Shown in pieces: positions 1 through 10,895 of a DNA stretch of 64,000 nucleotides. The notes under the pieces were generated by a model, which did no database searches, was not told the origin of the DNA, and saw nothing but the letters and a program-made list of their open reading frames with translations. Every line of letters starts with the position of its first letter. The first letter of the stretch is position 1. Source of the stretch: Tetramitus jugosus. Its lineage: Eukaryota > Heterolobosea > Eutetramitea > Acrasida > Vahlkampfiidae. Position numbers and translations under genes: made by a program. The DNA lies in the NCBI GenBank assembly GCA_937625935.1, contig OW569358.1, forward strand, positions 310,001 to 374,000, given 5' to 3'.

Positions 1-14
1 TACGAGATGAAATC

Positions 15-3000
15 ATGAATGGGGAGTCAGGAATAATTCAACAGCTGCTCAAATATAACCCCATACAAGTTCTTGCGAATATTAAATCAATATTATCAAA
101 GATAGGACCATTTTCGCTGCTTATACCTTCACCGACTATCGCCGCTGAACACATGCCAGAAACTATCGATCTATTTAAGTCTAATATTCAACCTTATTTG
201 AGCGAGTCTATTCGAGCACAACTACTCAGTGACATTGAAAGAAGTTACAAACAGGAATTAGAAGCATCTAAGAGAGATATTTTCTCACCAGCGTCTCTCA
301 ATATTACAAAGCATGGTCGAACGAGTTTTTGGAAATATAATCACCCTGAAATGAGACCGAAGAAATATATTCATGTAATTAGACAGCAACTCTGTCGTTA
401 CTTTCCATTTGTTTCCCAATTCTTCGAGAAATTGTCAGACTACGATATTGTCACAATTAAATTTTTCATTATGAGTCCGAAGTTCAAAAAGATGATTGGA
501 GGATCTTCATCGACAACAACACGATTCCAGCAGAGGCTGATAAATGTAGCAAAAGTATCCATGGAGGGAAGAATTATTGACGTTGTCCCAACGGCCAGAA
601 GTCAAAATCGAAAGTCTCCTCACATTATTAATCATTTGCCTTCGCTTCTCCAGAGTATTAGATTTTCTATGCAATTGCGTCGTGAAAGCAAGAGAAACTT
701 CTTGTTATTCCTTAAAGGATTATATATTCCTGGGACAAATACTCACACAGAGTACATCCAACACAAAGTCAAACGATTTTTGGATAAGGAGCGAGAAGAC
801 AAATCTGATTTTATCCAATATTTGACTCTCTTCTCGAGGCTTATGAATGGAAAATGGAAGAAACCGTTTTCTTATACCCGAATTACGGTACCAACAACGA
901 GAGAGGTGATTGCAAAATTTACAATCATGTATCGATTTCTTATGCAACGGATGTTGATAGACAAAAACGACAAAGACGAAAATGACACTGATACAGATGA
1001 CATCTCTTCATTGGAAGGACTTGAAACAATGGCATTTGAGAAGAATGAAATGAAGGAGGTAGTAGAGTACATTCAATCACAAATTACCAGTAATCAAAAT
1101 TTATCAGATGTTTCAAATATACCGAAGCGTGTGCAAGTGGTTGCTGATAGATATATTGTCCAGAATGGAGAAGAGATATTCCAACGAGCTGTCATTCTAC
1201 TGATAGATTTGTCAATATCAACTCAAAAATTACCATTCAATTGGAGGAGTATTGTATCATATTTTGTGAGAAGGTGTAGAGCTGGCACAACTCATTTAAA
1301 TCAGAGAGATGTTTTGAATATTTTAGCTTCACAATTAGAACCTGCTAAATTTTTGCAGCGTTCTAGTTTTTCACTGCCTGAGTTACGATTCCAAGGTTCG
1401 AAATTCTCTGTTGTCAATATAATAGAGGCTCTTGGTTTGTTGAAACTCCCCACTTTCCTGAATGGACCCAGAGAAAGATATTTTGATCAGTGGCGGCTCA
1501 AAGCCGTCAGCAAGTATGTTGTATCTATGTGTTGTGTGAATACTCCAAGCGATATTTCTGAAGCATGGCAAGAGTTGAGCAACTCGAAGCGAGAAAATTT
1601 AAGGTACATCATGAAATCTCTCGTGCCAACACAATCTACTCCACCTGTTATGCCGATACTTCCAAATGAGTTAAGCACGTATTCTGATCAATTCTTCAAC
1701 TTACATGTTGGAGATGTAGATAAGAATCGCAAGGAATTATATCAACAACAGCAGGCGTCTTTTCGATCATCTCTCTATGAAGGCTGGTTTGAGGGAATTA
1801 ATTACCGTGTGGTGGGTCAATACGATGTTCAAGTCAGTAATTTTGGTCTCGCTTCTGAGAAAGATGTCATGACATCTATATCAAGCAATAATCATTCTGA
1901 TATACTGCTGTTACGACTTTTGATCAAACGGTTGCTGAGAATAGTTCATACTGTCACATTTTCAGGAGCTCGCATAAAATTATCAAACGACATGAAATTG
2001 GACATCTCCGACATTGTATCCTCGATATCCAATATATCCATTGCTTCTCTCAGTCAAGAGGAAGCAGTACTACTCAATATTGGTAAAGGGATCGCGCTAT
2101 CATGCGATTTCTCAGACAAATGGTTCAAGTTAGTGTTATCTCAAGAAGCAGACATCTCCAAATACCTCAACGAATCTGACAACAAATTGATTCTTTCTGG
2201 TGAATCCTTCTTGACATCTCTAGATCCCTTCCTCGATGGCCTAACAACCAACGAAGATGTAGATTTTGAGATCTTGGACAAAGATAAGACAGTGAGGATA
2301 CAACAGAGCGAATCTGTTCTCGATGATTATATGGAGATGTCAACACAAGATTTCCAAGTTAATTCGTTTCCAGATATTGGTAATTGGGATGCTATTTCGA
2401 ACTATGGAAAACCTAAAACTCTGCAAGGAGAAGAAGTGGAGGATCTCAATATTCTTTCTCTAGAGGAAGCTGCCTTCATGGAGAACAAGGATCGACCAAC
2501 CGTATATCAAAACCGAAACGCTCCTCAACTTCCTCCCGTTGAATTGTTTCCACACTGTGAACTGCTGGTTGCCAGTGGCAATTGGTCTCTTGAAGAGCTT
2601 GGTGATGATATTAAATTCAATCATCCTGAGACTCATCCTTTGAATAGGTTGGGCAGTGTCGAACAAGAGGGTGTTGGGTGGATGAATTTGGATGATTTCA
2701 TCGCTCCAGGCATCAATACGCATGCTCTTGGAGAGAGGAGTGAACGAGATGCTCAAGATTATGAATGGATAGACAACTTTAAGTACTACCCAGGAAGAAC
2801 GTTAGACGAGAATCGTAAATTATTTAAGCAAGAAAGAGGTATGTCGTTTGTTGATTCTATTGGTTTGTTTATTTATTACAATAGTAGGTTGTGATTGCTC
2901 ATTCATCCGTTTCTGTCTCCAGATGTAAAACGTGATCTGCTGAGTATCACTTTCGATGATCATTCACTGAAAGATCGCAAAATTCGTCAGTCAGTCCCTC

Positions 3001-3056
3001 TTTGGGACTTGGAGTTTACATTCCTCTCTGCCAGGCCATGGCAAGAATTTAGTTAA
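15..3056 (+). CDS. Large orphan protein, 5' end possibly outside the window
   Basis: I do not recognise this protein. The frame is open to the window edge upstream of the first ATG at 15, so the N-terminus may be longer. Exon 1 runs 15-2838, a GTATGT...CTCCAG intron is 2839-2922 (84 nt), and exon 2 is 2923-3056; splicing keeps the frame and replaces an unspliced tail with a conserved-looking end (residues DRKIRQSVPLWDLEF). The visible product is about 985 residues, soluble, basic in the first half and acidic from about residue 740 to 880, with no signal peptide or membrane segment. Its 3' end converges on the next gene 10 bp away, and the only AATAAA (3073-3078) lies inside that neighbour's last codons, so the two transcripts must overlap. 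Function unknown. Confidence 0.75.
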
Positions 3057-3066
3057 AACATCAAGT

Positions 3067-4452
3067 TCATTGAATAAAATCGTCGGTCGGTGGTATCTCC
3101 GGTATTTTTCCCCATGTAAACGTTGCACTTCTAAATGAATTCTTATCTTCTTCTGTGAGATCAAACTTGCTGACTTCTGGTTCTGGTTGAGCAACTGACA
3201 TAGAACTGGCAATAGGTCCGCCTGAGAAGATTTCACTTCCAACCATGTTGCTCATCTGACCAAGAGAAGAACCACTCGAGCCAAATGCTGATGCCGCACC
3301 ACCACTGCCAAATGCACTGCCTCCAAAAGCTGATGATTGTGGTGCAGATGCACTTCCAAACGCAGATCCAGAATTCATACTGGATGGGAATGCGCTACTA
3401 GCAAAACCAGATGCACCAAAAGCACTGCCAGACGAGGTAGGGAATGCACTAGCTGCTGTATTTGATGTACCAGAGAAACTACTCTGACCAAATGCTGACT
3501 GTCCTGATGGTTGATTGGCGGTGGAGCTGAATGCAGATGATCCAAAGCCACCACCACTACCACCAGCAAATGCAGACGACAATGTGTTGCCAGAAGAAGC
3601 GCCAAATGCCGATTGATTCGATGTGTTAAATGCTGAAGAAAATCCACGGTTGTCCTTGTTCGATGAGTTGAAACTCGATTGACCGAAAGCAGATCCACCC
3701 GTTGCTGTTGATGCTAAATTATTATTGAAGGAGGAGCCACTGCCGTTTCCAAATGCACTGCCTCCACTGGATGTTGGGAACGCAGAAGATGAAGAAAAGG
3801 AAGATGATCCAAATCCAGCACCAACACCACCACCTGTGCCACTGCTCTGTCCACTACCAAATGCACTGCTGTTTCCAGTGGTAATTGCTGAGAAGTTTGT
3901 GTTTGCAGAACTAGAGAATGCACTCTTACCAAATCCACCACCACTGCCACCACCACCAAAAGCAGATCCACTGTTAAACGTAGACTGACCAAATCCACCA
4001 CCACCACCACCTACACTACCACCACCAGTGGGAAATGTTGATTGTGATGTTGATGAGAATGCACTCTGACCAAATCCTCCACCTCCACCACCACCAATAG
4101 TTGAATTAAACGTGGATTGACCAAATCCTCCACCTCCACCACCACCAATAGTTGAATTAAACGTGGATTGACCAAATCCTCCACCACCAACATTGCTGTT
4201 GAATGCAGATTGACCGAATCCACCACTGTTTGAACCGAATGCAGATCCACTGGTGATATTATTTTGGGACGACTGAAATGGATTTCTTTGGTTGTTGTTA
4301 TTATTTCTGTTGTTGTTGTTATTATTGTTGTAATTGTTATTGTTATTGTAATTGTTCTTGTTATTGTAGTTGTTATTGTTAAAGTTTTGGTTATTGTTGT
4401 GATTGTTGTTATTGTTCTTATAGTTCTTTTTCTTGTTCTTGTTGTTGCCCAT
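3067..4452 (-). CDS. NUP42: FG-repeat nucleoporin, NUP42/Rip1-like
   Basis: Nuclear pore protein of about 461 residues. After the start the chain is an Asn-rich stretch (about residues 5-65), then a long Gly/Ser-rich region carrying dozens of SAFG and FGQS-type dipeptide repeats, the hallmark of phenylalanine-glycine nucleoporins that form the permeability barrier. The last 33 residues hold the pattern DLTEED...F...GKIPEIPP, which resembles the C-terminal Gle1-binding segment of NUP42/Rip1, the factor that with Gle1 stimulates the Dbp5 helicase in mRNA export. No CCCH zinc finger is seen at the N-terminus (vertebrate NUP42 has one, yeast lacks it). The open frame extends to 4545 but that would overlap the divergent gene, so the ATG at 4452 (MGNNKNKKKN) is preferred. 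Family assignment rests on repeat type plus C-tail. Confidence 0.72.
   Translation of the reverse strand: MGNNKNKKKNYKNNNNNHNNNQNFNNNNYNNKNNYNNNNNYNNNNNNNRNNNNNQRNPFQSSQNNITSGSAFGSNSGGFGQSAFNSNVGGGGFGQSTFNSTIGGGGGGGFGQSTFNSTIGGGGGGGFGQSAFSSTSQSTFPTGGGSVGGGGGGFGQSTFNSGSAFGGGGSGGGFGKSAFSSSANTNFSAITTGNSSAFGSGQSSGTGGGVGAGFGSSSFSSSSAFPTSSGGSAFGNGSGSSFNNNLASTATGGSAFGQSSFNSSNKDNRGFSSAFNTSNQSAFGASSGNTLSSAFAGGSGGGFGSSAFSSTANQPSGQSAFGQSSFSGTSNTAASAFPTSSGSAFGASGFASSAFPSSMNSGSAFGSASAPQSSAFGGSAFGSGGAASAFGSSGSSLGQMSNMVGSEIFSGGPIASSMSVAQPEPEVSKFDLTEEDKNSFRSATFTWGKIPEIPPTDDFIQ
4068..4169 (-). repeat. Two perfect 51-bp tandem units in the FG nucleoporin
   Basis: Units 4068-4118 and 4119-4169 are identical and a third, diverging copy starts at 4170. 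Each encodes 17 residues of a Gly-run plus FGQSTFNSTI-type motif. Perfect identity points to recent expansion. Confidence 0.9.
4283..4440 (-). repeat. Asn-codon repeat tract
   Basis: AAC/AAT codon runs, read on the minus strand, encode the Asn-rich N-terminal region of the FG nucleoporin. On the plus strand the same bases give a spurious Val/Ile-rich frame. Confidence 0.85.
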
Positions 4453-4504
4453 GATGATCAAGTGTTGTTGATTTCGTTTTGGTTTTTTGTGTCGTTTGTT
4501 GAAA

Positions 4505-4515
4505 TTTCCCGCCAA
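4505..4515. promoter_or_regulatory. E2F-like site TTTCCCGCCAA
   Basis: Matches the E2F/DP consensus TTTSSCGC and lies in the 62-bp gap between the two divergent nucleoporin genes, touching the first possible ATG of the plus-strand gene. Site function is inferred from sequence and position only. Confidence 0.4.
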
Positions 4516-6983
4516 TGCAATCCACAAGAGAGAAAAAAGCAACATCCAATTTGATCAAAAATTCAAAGTCAAGGGCACAAAAGAAGAATATGTCGAATTG
4601 TGAGTCAATCGTTAGAGAAACTTCATTATATACACTTGACCTCCCATCAAGAAAATCCAAATTTCTCGATCGTCACTCTCTCGTCTATCAACATGGAAAA
4701 TCATTCGTTTTTTTTTCTGTGGAAACGGGCACAAGACTCTCTCAGACATGCAACATTCCTGATCTACCTGAGAACAATTTAATGGTTTGCAGCAAGAACA
4801 AGGAGTGCGTGTTTGTGAGTACAACTGATGGCAATTTGCTTTCACTGGACTGTGCCAGTGGAAACACAAAGAGTATTGTTTCATTGCGTAATGTGAAGAC
4901 TGTGTATCAAATTGTGGAATTGAGTGATGGTAGTCTGTTGTCTGTGACTGATCGTGGATTGTTTGTTGATGCTCAGGCACAAAATCATCTCGGATCAGTG
5001 TATGGCGAAGCAACAAGTGTCAGTGCTCACCCAATCATGCCATGTGTTGCATTGTTGTCAAATGGAAGAGTGGTCGTGTATACATTGAACACTAACACGC
5101 ATCTATTGGAAGAGATTTCTCAACGTGATGGACTTGAGATGAATAATCCTTCTTATGCACGTGTTTTTATGGACGATAGTGAGGGATTGTGGATTCTTGA
5201 AACAAACTCTAGTTCAAATTTATGGTTTAAACTGTTTCAGCATGTGGAGGGTAGACTCACTGATCCAACTCCAAAGAAATTTGAGTTGTTGGGTTCAATT
5301 ATTTTGCACATGACATGTGTCGATCAATTGGTAGTGATTATTAGTGCAACACATGACTTTGGACGATTTTATGCATTCTTGTATGACTCTAAAGAAAACA
5401 AGTCATATTACTATTCTTTGCAGTGCTCTGGTGGTCAATATCAACAAGTTGTCTTCCATGATTTCTTAGTTCTTCATGTTGTGCGTCAAGGAACAGGTAT
5501 AGATTTGAATATTCTAGGATTGAAGGATCGAGGAGAAATGGTGGTCTTTACATTTGAATCGCACACCTCTCATGAATTATTACAATATGTCAATCGATTG
5601 AAATCACTCGATTTTTTCCCACGCTTAGACTACCTATTGGAGCATCAATTGGCCGCAATTATTTGTTCTGCAATCAACGAAAACCGAAAGAGACCAAATT
5701 TGCCATCATATGATAACAGAGCGCAAAAAGGCTCGGTATTAGGTGAGTCATTAAACGAAATGCACGTGTTTCAATGGTTGTGTCAAAAGGTTCGGATGCT
5801 GAAGGAAGAAGCTGCTAGTACCTATGAACCACTGATCGACGAAGAACACCCTGAAGCAAGACGATTACTTGATCAGTACGAGAAGGAGGAAATGCAAACT
5901 CGATTGACGAATTGCTCGTCGCAATTATATTCCCTATTGACAATTTTCGACACCTTGGCGCCCACAGAACAGTTATGTCGTTCCTTTGAAGTTGATAGAG
6001 CAGATATTGAACGTTTTGCTTTTGTCCTAGATATTTTAGCTCTGTGGCTCGCTGATGGTCTATTGCCGCTTCCTCGCTTAGGAACACCTCACACTCTCGT
6101 CGGTGTCTCACGACATGTCGCTTCGACTCACCATGACGAATACATTCAGAGTATTCTCAGGACGATCGTTCCAAAACAAAATGATCAATTCAGCTTCATT
6201 TCATTCTTTACCCAAACTATTGGACTTAAGAATAATGTCACTATACTCGAGGTAATTAAACATATAGTGAGCAAAAAGGACATACCAATCGACCATGTGC
6301 ATATGATCCTCTTTTATTTTATGACAAACCTACCAGAATCAAATGAGAGTAACACTAGTCTAGAACACTACGCTAAAAGATTCCAGTTATCCGAGAAGTT
6401 TCAGAGATTTGTGATTGGTGCCTGTTCGTTCGATAGGGGGCAAGTCAAAGAGTCCTACCACTTTTTAATTCAGTCAGGACTGAACAAACTGAATGAGATG
6501 AAAAATGGAGAGACATTGATTCGTGATTTGGTTTACTGGTACATCTATAATGGATATTATAACTTTGCAATTGATGTAATTCGAGCATATAACTGTGACA
6601 AACGTGAATCAACCTTCTCATCATTGAGTTTTGTCGCTGATCTTGGATTATGTCCAGATTCTATGCATTTGGTCTTCCTCCATTGCAGACAGTTACAAGA
6701 CAATGAAAAGTACTTCAAGATCATGTTGGGATACTGTCAAATGAAGAATATGCTCACAGAATTTTTCTCTCTGCCCTTTTCAGAACACGAAGTGGATATC
6801 ATCAAAAAAACAGTGAAAACCGAGCAATTGCTCCTCTTTTGGATCATACAAGGCAAAATGGAAAAAGCTATCCAAATGCGTGATAGTCCAATATCTTCCA
6901 AGTTAACCCCGGTGGTGGAGAGTGTATCTCAATTGGTTCCTGACATACCTCGCCCCAGTAAAAAGAGGCTCGAGCTAAGATAA
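4515..6983 (+). CDS. ELYS/MEL-28-like nucleoporin
   Basis: Predicted scaffold nucleoporin of 822 residues. Residues roughly 30-420 read as a WD-like beta-propeller (repeated short hydrophobic strands such as DGNLLSLDCASGN and NGRVVVYTLN), followed by an all-helical half. Residues about 620-760, including CSFDRGQVKESYHFLIQSGL and then a helical YWYIYNGYYNFAIDVIRAY, resemble the ELYS-like domain found in ELYS and plant HOS1, which target the Y-complex to chromatin at nuclear pores. No AT-hook tail is seen, so it would be a short ELYS. A second ATG at 4590 (MSNCESI) is also possible and would leave a longer promoter. It is divergent from the NUP42-like gene. Alternative: another propeller-solenoid nucleoporin of the NUP133 group. 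Confidence 0.55.
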   Translation: MQSTREKKATSNLIKNSKSRAQKKNMSNCESIVRETSLYTLDLPSRKSKFLDRHSLVYQHGKSFVFFSVETGTRLSQTCNIPDLPENNLMVCSKNKECVFVSTTDGNLLSLDCASGNTKSIVSLRNVKTVYQIVELSDGSLLSVTDRGLFVDAQAQNHLGSVYGEATSVSAHPIMPCVALLSNGRVVVYTLNTNTHLLEEISQRDGLEMNNPSYARVFMDDSEGLWILETNSSSNLWFKLFQHVEGRLTDPTPKKFELLGSIILHMTCVDQLVVIISATHDFGRFYAFLYDSKENKSYYYSLQCSGGQYQQVVFHDFLVLHVVRQGTGIDLNILGLKDRGEMVVFTFESHTSHELLQYVNRLKSLDFFPRLDYLLEHQLAAIICSAINENRKRPNLPSYDNRAQKGSVLGESLNEMHVFQWLCQKVRMLKEEAASTYEPLIDEEHPEARRLLDQYEKEEMQTRLTNCSSQLYSLLTIFDTLAPTEQLCRSFEVDRADIERFAFVLDILALWLADGLLPLPRLGTPHTLVGVSRHVASTHHDEYIQSILRTIVPKQNDQFSFISFFTQTIGLKNNVTILEVIKHIVSKKDIPIDHVHMILFYFMTNLPESNESNTSLEHYAKRFQLSEKFQRFVIGACSFDRGQVKESYHFLIQSGLNKLNEMKNGETLIRDLVYWYIYNGYYNFAIDVIRAYNCDKRESTFSSLSFVADLGLCPDSMHLVFLHCRQLQDNEKYFKIMLGYCQMKNMLTEFFSLPFSEHEVDIIKKTVKTEQLLLFWIIQGKMEKAIQMRDSPISSKLTPVVESVSQLVPDIPRPSKKRLELR

Positions 6984-6985
6984 AA

Positions 6986-6999
6986 TCGCGCCAATTTTT
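6986..6999 (+). promoter_or_regulatory. E2F-like site TCGCGCCAATTTTT
   Basis: Lies in the 60-bp spacer between the ELYS-like stop codon and the CCDC39 ATG at 7044. The reverse strand reads AAAAATTGGCGCGA, close to the E2F consensus. Confidence 0.35.
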
Positions 7000-7043
7000 C
7001 ACTACGACTTGTGAACTCAAATCAGAATTAATAATATAAATAA

Positions 7044-9921
7044 ATGAACTTGGACCAAGTAGACTTTGATCAATTTCCTCCAGAACTACTGAATGAGAGG
7101 AATAAAGAGTTATCTAAGCAGGTATGTGTCCAAATTACTATTTCTTCCCTCATCAAGCGATCGGTAACAAAACTAAAACTTTCTTTTCCAGGTCAAGCAA
7201 AATGAGCTGCTCTTAAAACAAAAGGGAGCTCTTCTGAACGACCAAGAAGAGAGAGCGAAAATTCTTGAGGAACATTTGAAGAATGTTCAGTCCGAATTGT
7301 TTCAAACCCAAAGGTTAGTGGAAGCAAAAGACAAGGAGATTGCAACTGAGAATCATTTAAAAATGTTGGCCGAGCGAGAGATAGGACGACTAGAGAGTGA
7401 GGTAAAAAAAGTTGATATCAAAGAAGCAGAGATTCAAGAGCAAACAGATATTGTTCAGAGTGATATCTTCAGAGCCAACGAAAAGATGGATAAGTTTAAG
7501 GCCAAGATGAATTTTAACCAGGAGGAGTTGGAGCAATGGACACTCGCAGAACAACAGAAAGAAGATGATTTTATAGCTCTTGAAAAGTATAGGAGACAAG
7601 ATGAAGCGAAAATCAAACAAATGAATCTGGAAATTGAGAAATTGAATCATACCGTGCTTGAAAAGAAGAGAGAATTACAGGACCTAATTACAGAAACACA
7701 GAGTGCACAAATTGAACTGGATAAAACTGCAGAGGACTTTAAGACTTTGCATCGAGAGAGGCAAGCCTTAGTTCAACAATGGGAGGAAGCTATCGAGGCG
7801 ATGAATAGAAGGGATGAGATGATTCAGAGAGCTGGAGAAAAATTTGCAGCTCACAAGCAAACCTATCAAGAGAAGAAGGAGGAGATGTTTCAAGAGAGCG
7901 AACATCTAAAAGCTCATGCAAAAAACAACAGACAGCTGGATGGTCAAATACAAGCTCTGAATAGAGTAGTAGAGAAACAACGTGATGATTACAATCAACA
8001 GGAAACGCTTCTCAATGAGTTGAATGACGAGCTAGAAGTAATCCGAAATACATTAGCCAAGGCCAGTACCGACCTGAATAGTAAACGAAGTCAAAACAAA
8101 GAGTTGCAAACAAACTTGAAAGATAAGGTGAAGAAATTAGATTCCTTGGTGGAAGGAAAGGTGTCAACAGTAGAAGAGATCCAAAATAATGAAAAGATGT
8201 TAGGAAATTTAGAAGAGCAATCCAAATATATTTATTCTGTTCAACAAGAACTTGATACTAAGCTAAAGTTTTTGGACAAAAAACTTGATGAGTTGAAGGT
8301 TAATCAGTACAAGCAATCTCAATTGTTGTTTAATGCAAAACAGCAAGAAGCGAATTTAGTAGCAGATATATCTGGAACTCATGCTCAAAATAAGAACATG
8401 AGCTCGAAAATTGCACAGATGGATCAGGAAGCCTTTAAACAACAAGAGTTGTTGTATAACATTGAATTTCAAATTCAACAGATGGAGAGGAAGGTAAACA
8501 GAGCTCAAGGAGAAAGAACGGAGGAGGAAAAGGAAGTTCTGAATCAGAAGATTAAAGAACTTCAAGCAGACCTCGACGAGTTGGAAGAGGAGCAAATTAT
8601 GCTTGGAAAGGAGTTCAAGAAAATTCAAAGTGAAGTCAGAACGATGAAGAGAGAAGTTGAGAAAAAGAAACAAGACAAGCTTGGTTTGGAAGAGAAAGTT
8701 CATGACCTAGGATTAGAAAATGAAAGTCATGAGTCAGAATACAAACAGATTCAGCGATTGAAAGAAGAATCACTAGTACAGCGTGATGTTCAAAAGCTTC
8801 AAGTGAATAGATTAAGAGATATTTTGAGATCAAGAGCAGATGAAGTCAGCGGATTAGAAAATAGAAAATTTCAACTCGATGTAGCATATATGGAAAAGGA
8901 AGAACAAATCAAAGCACATAAGGATTATCTGAATTTACAACTAAAGAGTGCAATGGAAGAGAGACGTAAACTGGGGTTAGAACTCAGTGAACGTAAGGTC
9001 CATATTGATAAATTGAAGAACAAATTCAATATTATGGTTCAACGATTAACACCTGCCAGCGAAGACGGCACAGTAGAGGATCAAGAACAAATTAGTCAAG
9101 CTCAATTTTTAATACGTGCGATCCAAGAACGTGAAGAACTTCAAAGAGAAGGAGATATGCTTGATCAAGAAATTCAAAAACTAGAAGCTCAAGACAGAGC
9201 ACTTGATGTTACCTTGCAAATGTTCAAACGAACAAATACTAACCATTTAGAAAACTACAAACAAGTTAGCAAGGAACAACATGCTCAACACAACGCAAAG
9301 AAAACTACTCTTGAAAGGAAAGCACGTGAGTTAGATGCGATGATGAGTAAGAGAATCGAAGAAAGAAATTTGTATGCTGATCAAGCACAACAGAGTAACG
9401 AACAACTTCAAGGTGTTCTGGCCCAAAAGAGGGAAGTAGAGGTTAAAAGTGATATGCTAAGAGGATCAAAGAAGCAAATTGAGGCAGAAGTACAAAAATT
9501 GAGCACCAGTATGAAAACACAGGAAACACTGATGAAAAATCAGATCCAGGAAATCAAAAAGAAAATGGTGAAAATGAAGGATGAAGCTCCACTTATTAAG
9601 TCTCAAGTCAAAGATGTTGAAATCGTCGATCTTAAGCTCAGAAATATAAATGCCTTGAAATGCCTGGAGATGATCGTCAAGGAAGACCTATCTATGGCTT
9701 CAACCCTGGAAAGGTTACTGGCTGAACACGGGATCGTTGTTCCAAAGTCTCCACTGCAATCATCCAACTCAAGCAACTCACTCTCCCGGTTGAGCTCGAG
9801 TCGATTAAGTTCTTCTAGAGTCAGCATCAATAGTGCTCGATCCTCTGTTCGCTCTTCTACAAGCAGTACAGGGTCCAGAGGAAGTGTCACCAGCGTAAAA
9901 AACATTGAGATTAGCCTGTAA
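7044..9921 (+). CDS. CCDC39: Axonemal coiled-coil protein CCDC39 (FAP59)
   Basis: Component of the CCDC39/CCDC40 molecular ruler that sets the 96-nm repeat of motile cilia and anchors inner dynein arms and the nexin-dynein regulatory complex. Exon 1 is 7044-7121 (26 codons, MNLDQVDFDQFPPELL), the intron 7122-7191 (GTATGT...TTCCAG, 70 nt), exon 2 is 7192-9921, giving 935 residues, close to the roughly 940 of the animal protein. The chain is almost entirely heptad coiled coil and aligns colinearly with CCDC39 from memory of the family: the KNVQSEL...ENHLK..AEREIGR segment, ELDKTAEDF..LHRERQALVQQWE, and EREELQREGD near the end. The last 60 residues are a Ser/Arg-rich low-complexity tail, as in animal CCDC39. 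It implies the organism can build a motile flagellum. Confidence 0.93.
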
Positions 9922-9989
9922 AAAATGAATACAATTCAATCAGATGGCTGAACCTTTCATAAAACTTGCAAACAAAAAAACCAAAGCAG

Positions 9990-10844
9990 ATGAGCACAAC
10001 GACAACACCAATCGATCCCAACAAAAACTACTATGAAATATTAGGATTGTTCAACACGCAACAATTTGAATTTGATCCAACCACCATCTCCAATGAACAA
10101 ATCAAGAGTGCCTATAAATCACTGGCCAAAATTCATCATCCGGATCGAGGGGGCAATCAACAATTGTTCGAACAAATCAACACTGCATATGAGCTGTTGT
10201 TGGATGAGAAGAGTAGAAAACAGATTGATGCCACATGGATTCAACAGAAGCAGAAGCGAGAATATGAGAGTAAATTGAACCAACAGAGCAAATTGTTGAG
10301 AGATCAATTGGAACAACGAGAGAAACGCTATAGGGATGAAACTATGAAAAAAGCGACAAGTGCATCATCATCTCCCTACAAGAGAGCCAAACTATTCAAT
10401 GACAATCAACCGGATGTTGGTGATACTGAAGAGATTGACCGCATCAAAACAACGGGGTACGATGCACTGCGAAAGATTCAAGAACAACACAGGAAAAGAC
10501 AAGAAGATTTACTGATGGCACACCAGAGACAACGCACAGATGAATTGCTAACCACTTCAAAGAAGGCAACTTCTTCAATGCCACAAAAGAACGGCAAGAC
10601 GAATATTGTGGAGCCAAATGACCATATGAATAGTCGTTCTTCCATTTTTATTGCGAGGTGGAAAGATAAGGCGGATGTCGAACAGATTGAGGCTCAGATC
10701 GTACAGCTGTTGGGACCGATTGATAAATTCGTGAAAATGAAGGGAAAGAAAAAGGCGATTGTATCGTTGAAGAAGGCAATGTCCATCAAGGAGACTGAAA
10801 CGAAATCACTGCCCTATGGATTGAATCTTGAACCAAGTGGATGA
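9990..10844 (+). CDS. DNAJC17: J-domain plus RRM protein, DNAJC17/Cwf23-like
   Basis: Spliceosome-associated Hsp40 co-chaperone of about 284 residues. The J domain spans about residues 13-90, with the HPD tripeptide at 50-52 (HHPDRGGN), which stimulates Hsp70 ATPase. A charged coiled-coil follows, and the C-terminal 75 residues (IFIARWKDK...KAIVSLKKA) have the RRM-like fold and position seen in DNAJC17. An upstream in-frame TTG at 9966 is not used; the ATG at 9990 (MSTTTTPIDPNKNYYEILG) is the start. It follows CCDC39 by 68 bp on the same strand and converges on the nuclease gene downstream. The J domain is certain, the DNAJC17 assignment rests on domain order. Confidence 0.75.
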   Translation: MSTTTTPIDPNKNYYEILGLFNTQQFEFDPTTISNEQIKSAYKSLAKIHHPDRGGNQQLFEQINTAYELLLDEKSRKQIDATWIQQKQKREYESKLNQQSKLLRDQLEQREKRYRDETMKKATSASSSPYKRAKLFNDNQPDVGDTEEIDRIKTTGYDALRKIQEQHRKRQEDLLMAHQRQRTDELLTTSKKATSSMPQKNGKTNIVEPNDHMNSRSSIFIARWKDKADVEQIEAQIVQLLGPIDKFVKMKGKKKAIVSLKKAMSIKETETKSLPYGLNLEPSG

Positions 10845-10895
10845 TTCGGAAACAAGTTCTCTCGTGTCTTACGCATGAATGATCATAATAATAAT

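Noticed and set aside
4264-4554. Val/Ile-rich plus-strand frame across the Asn-repeat tract
   Set aside because: Complement of Asn codons reads as Val/Ile; no independent coding signal.
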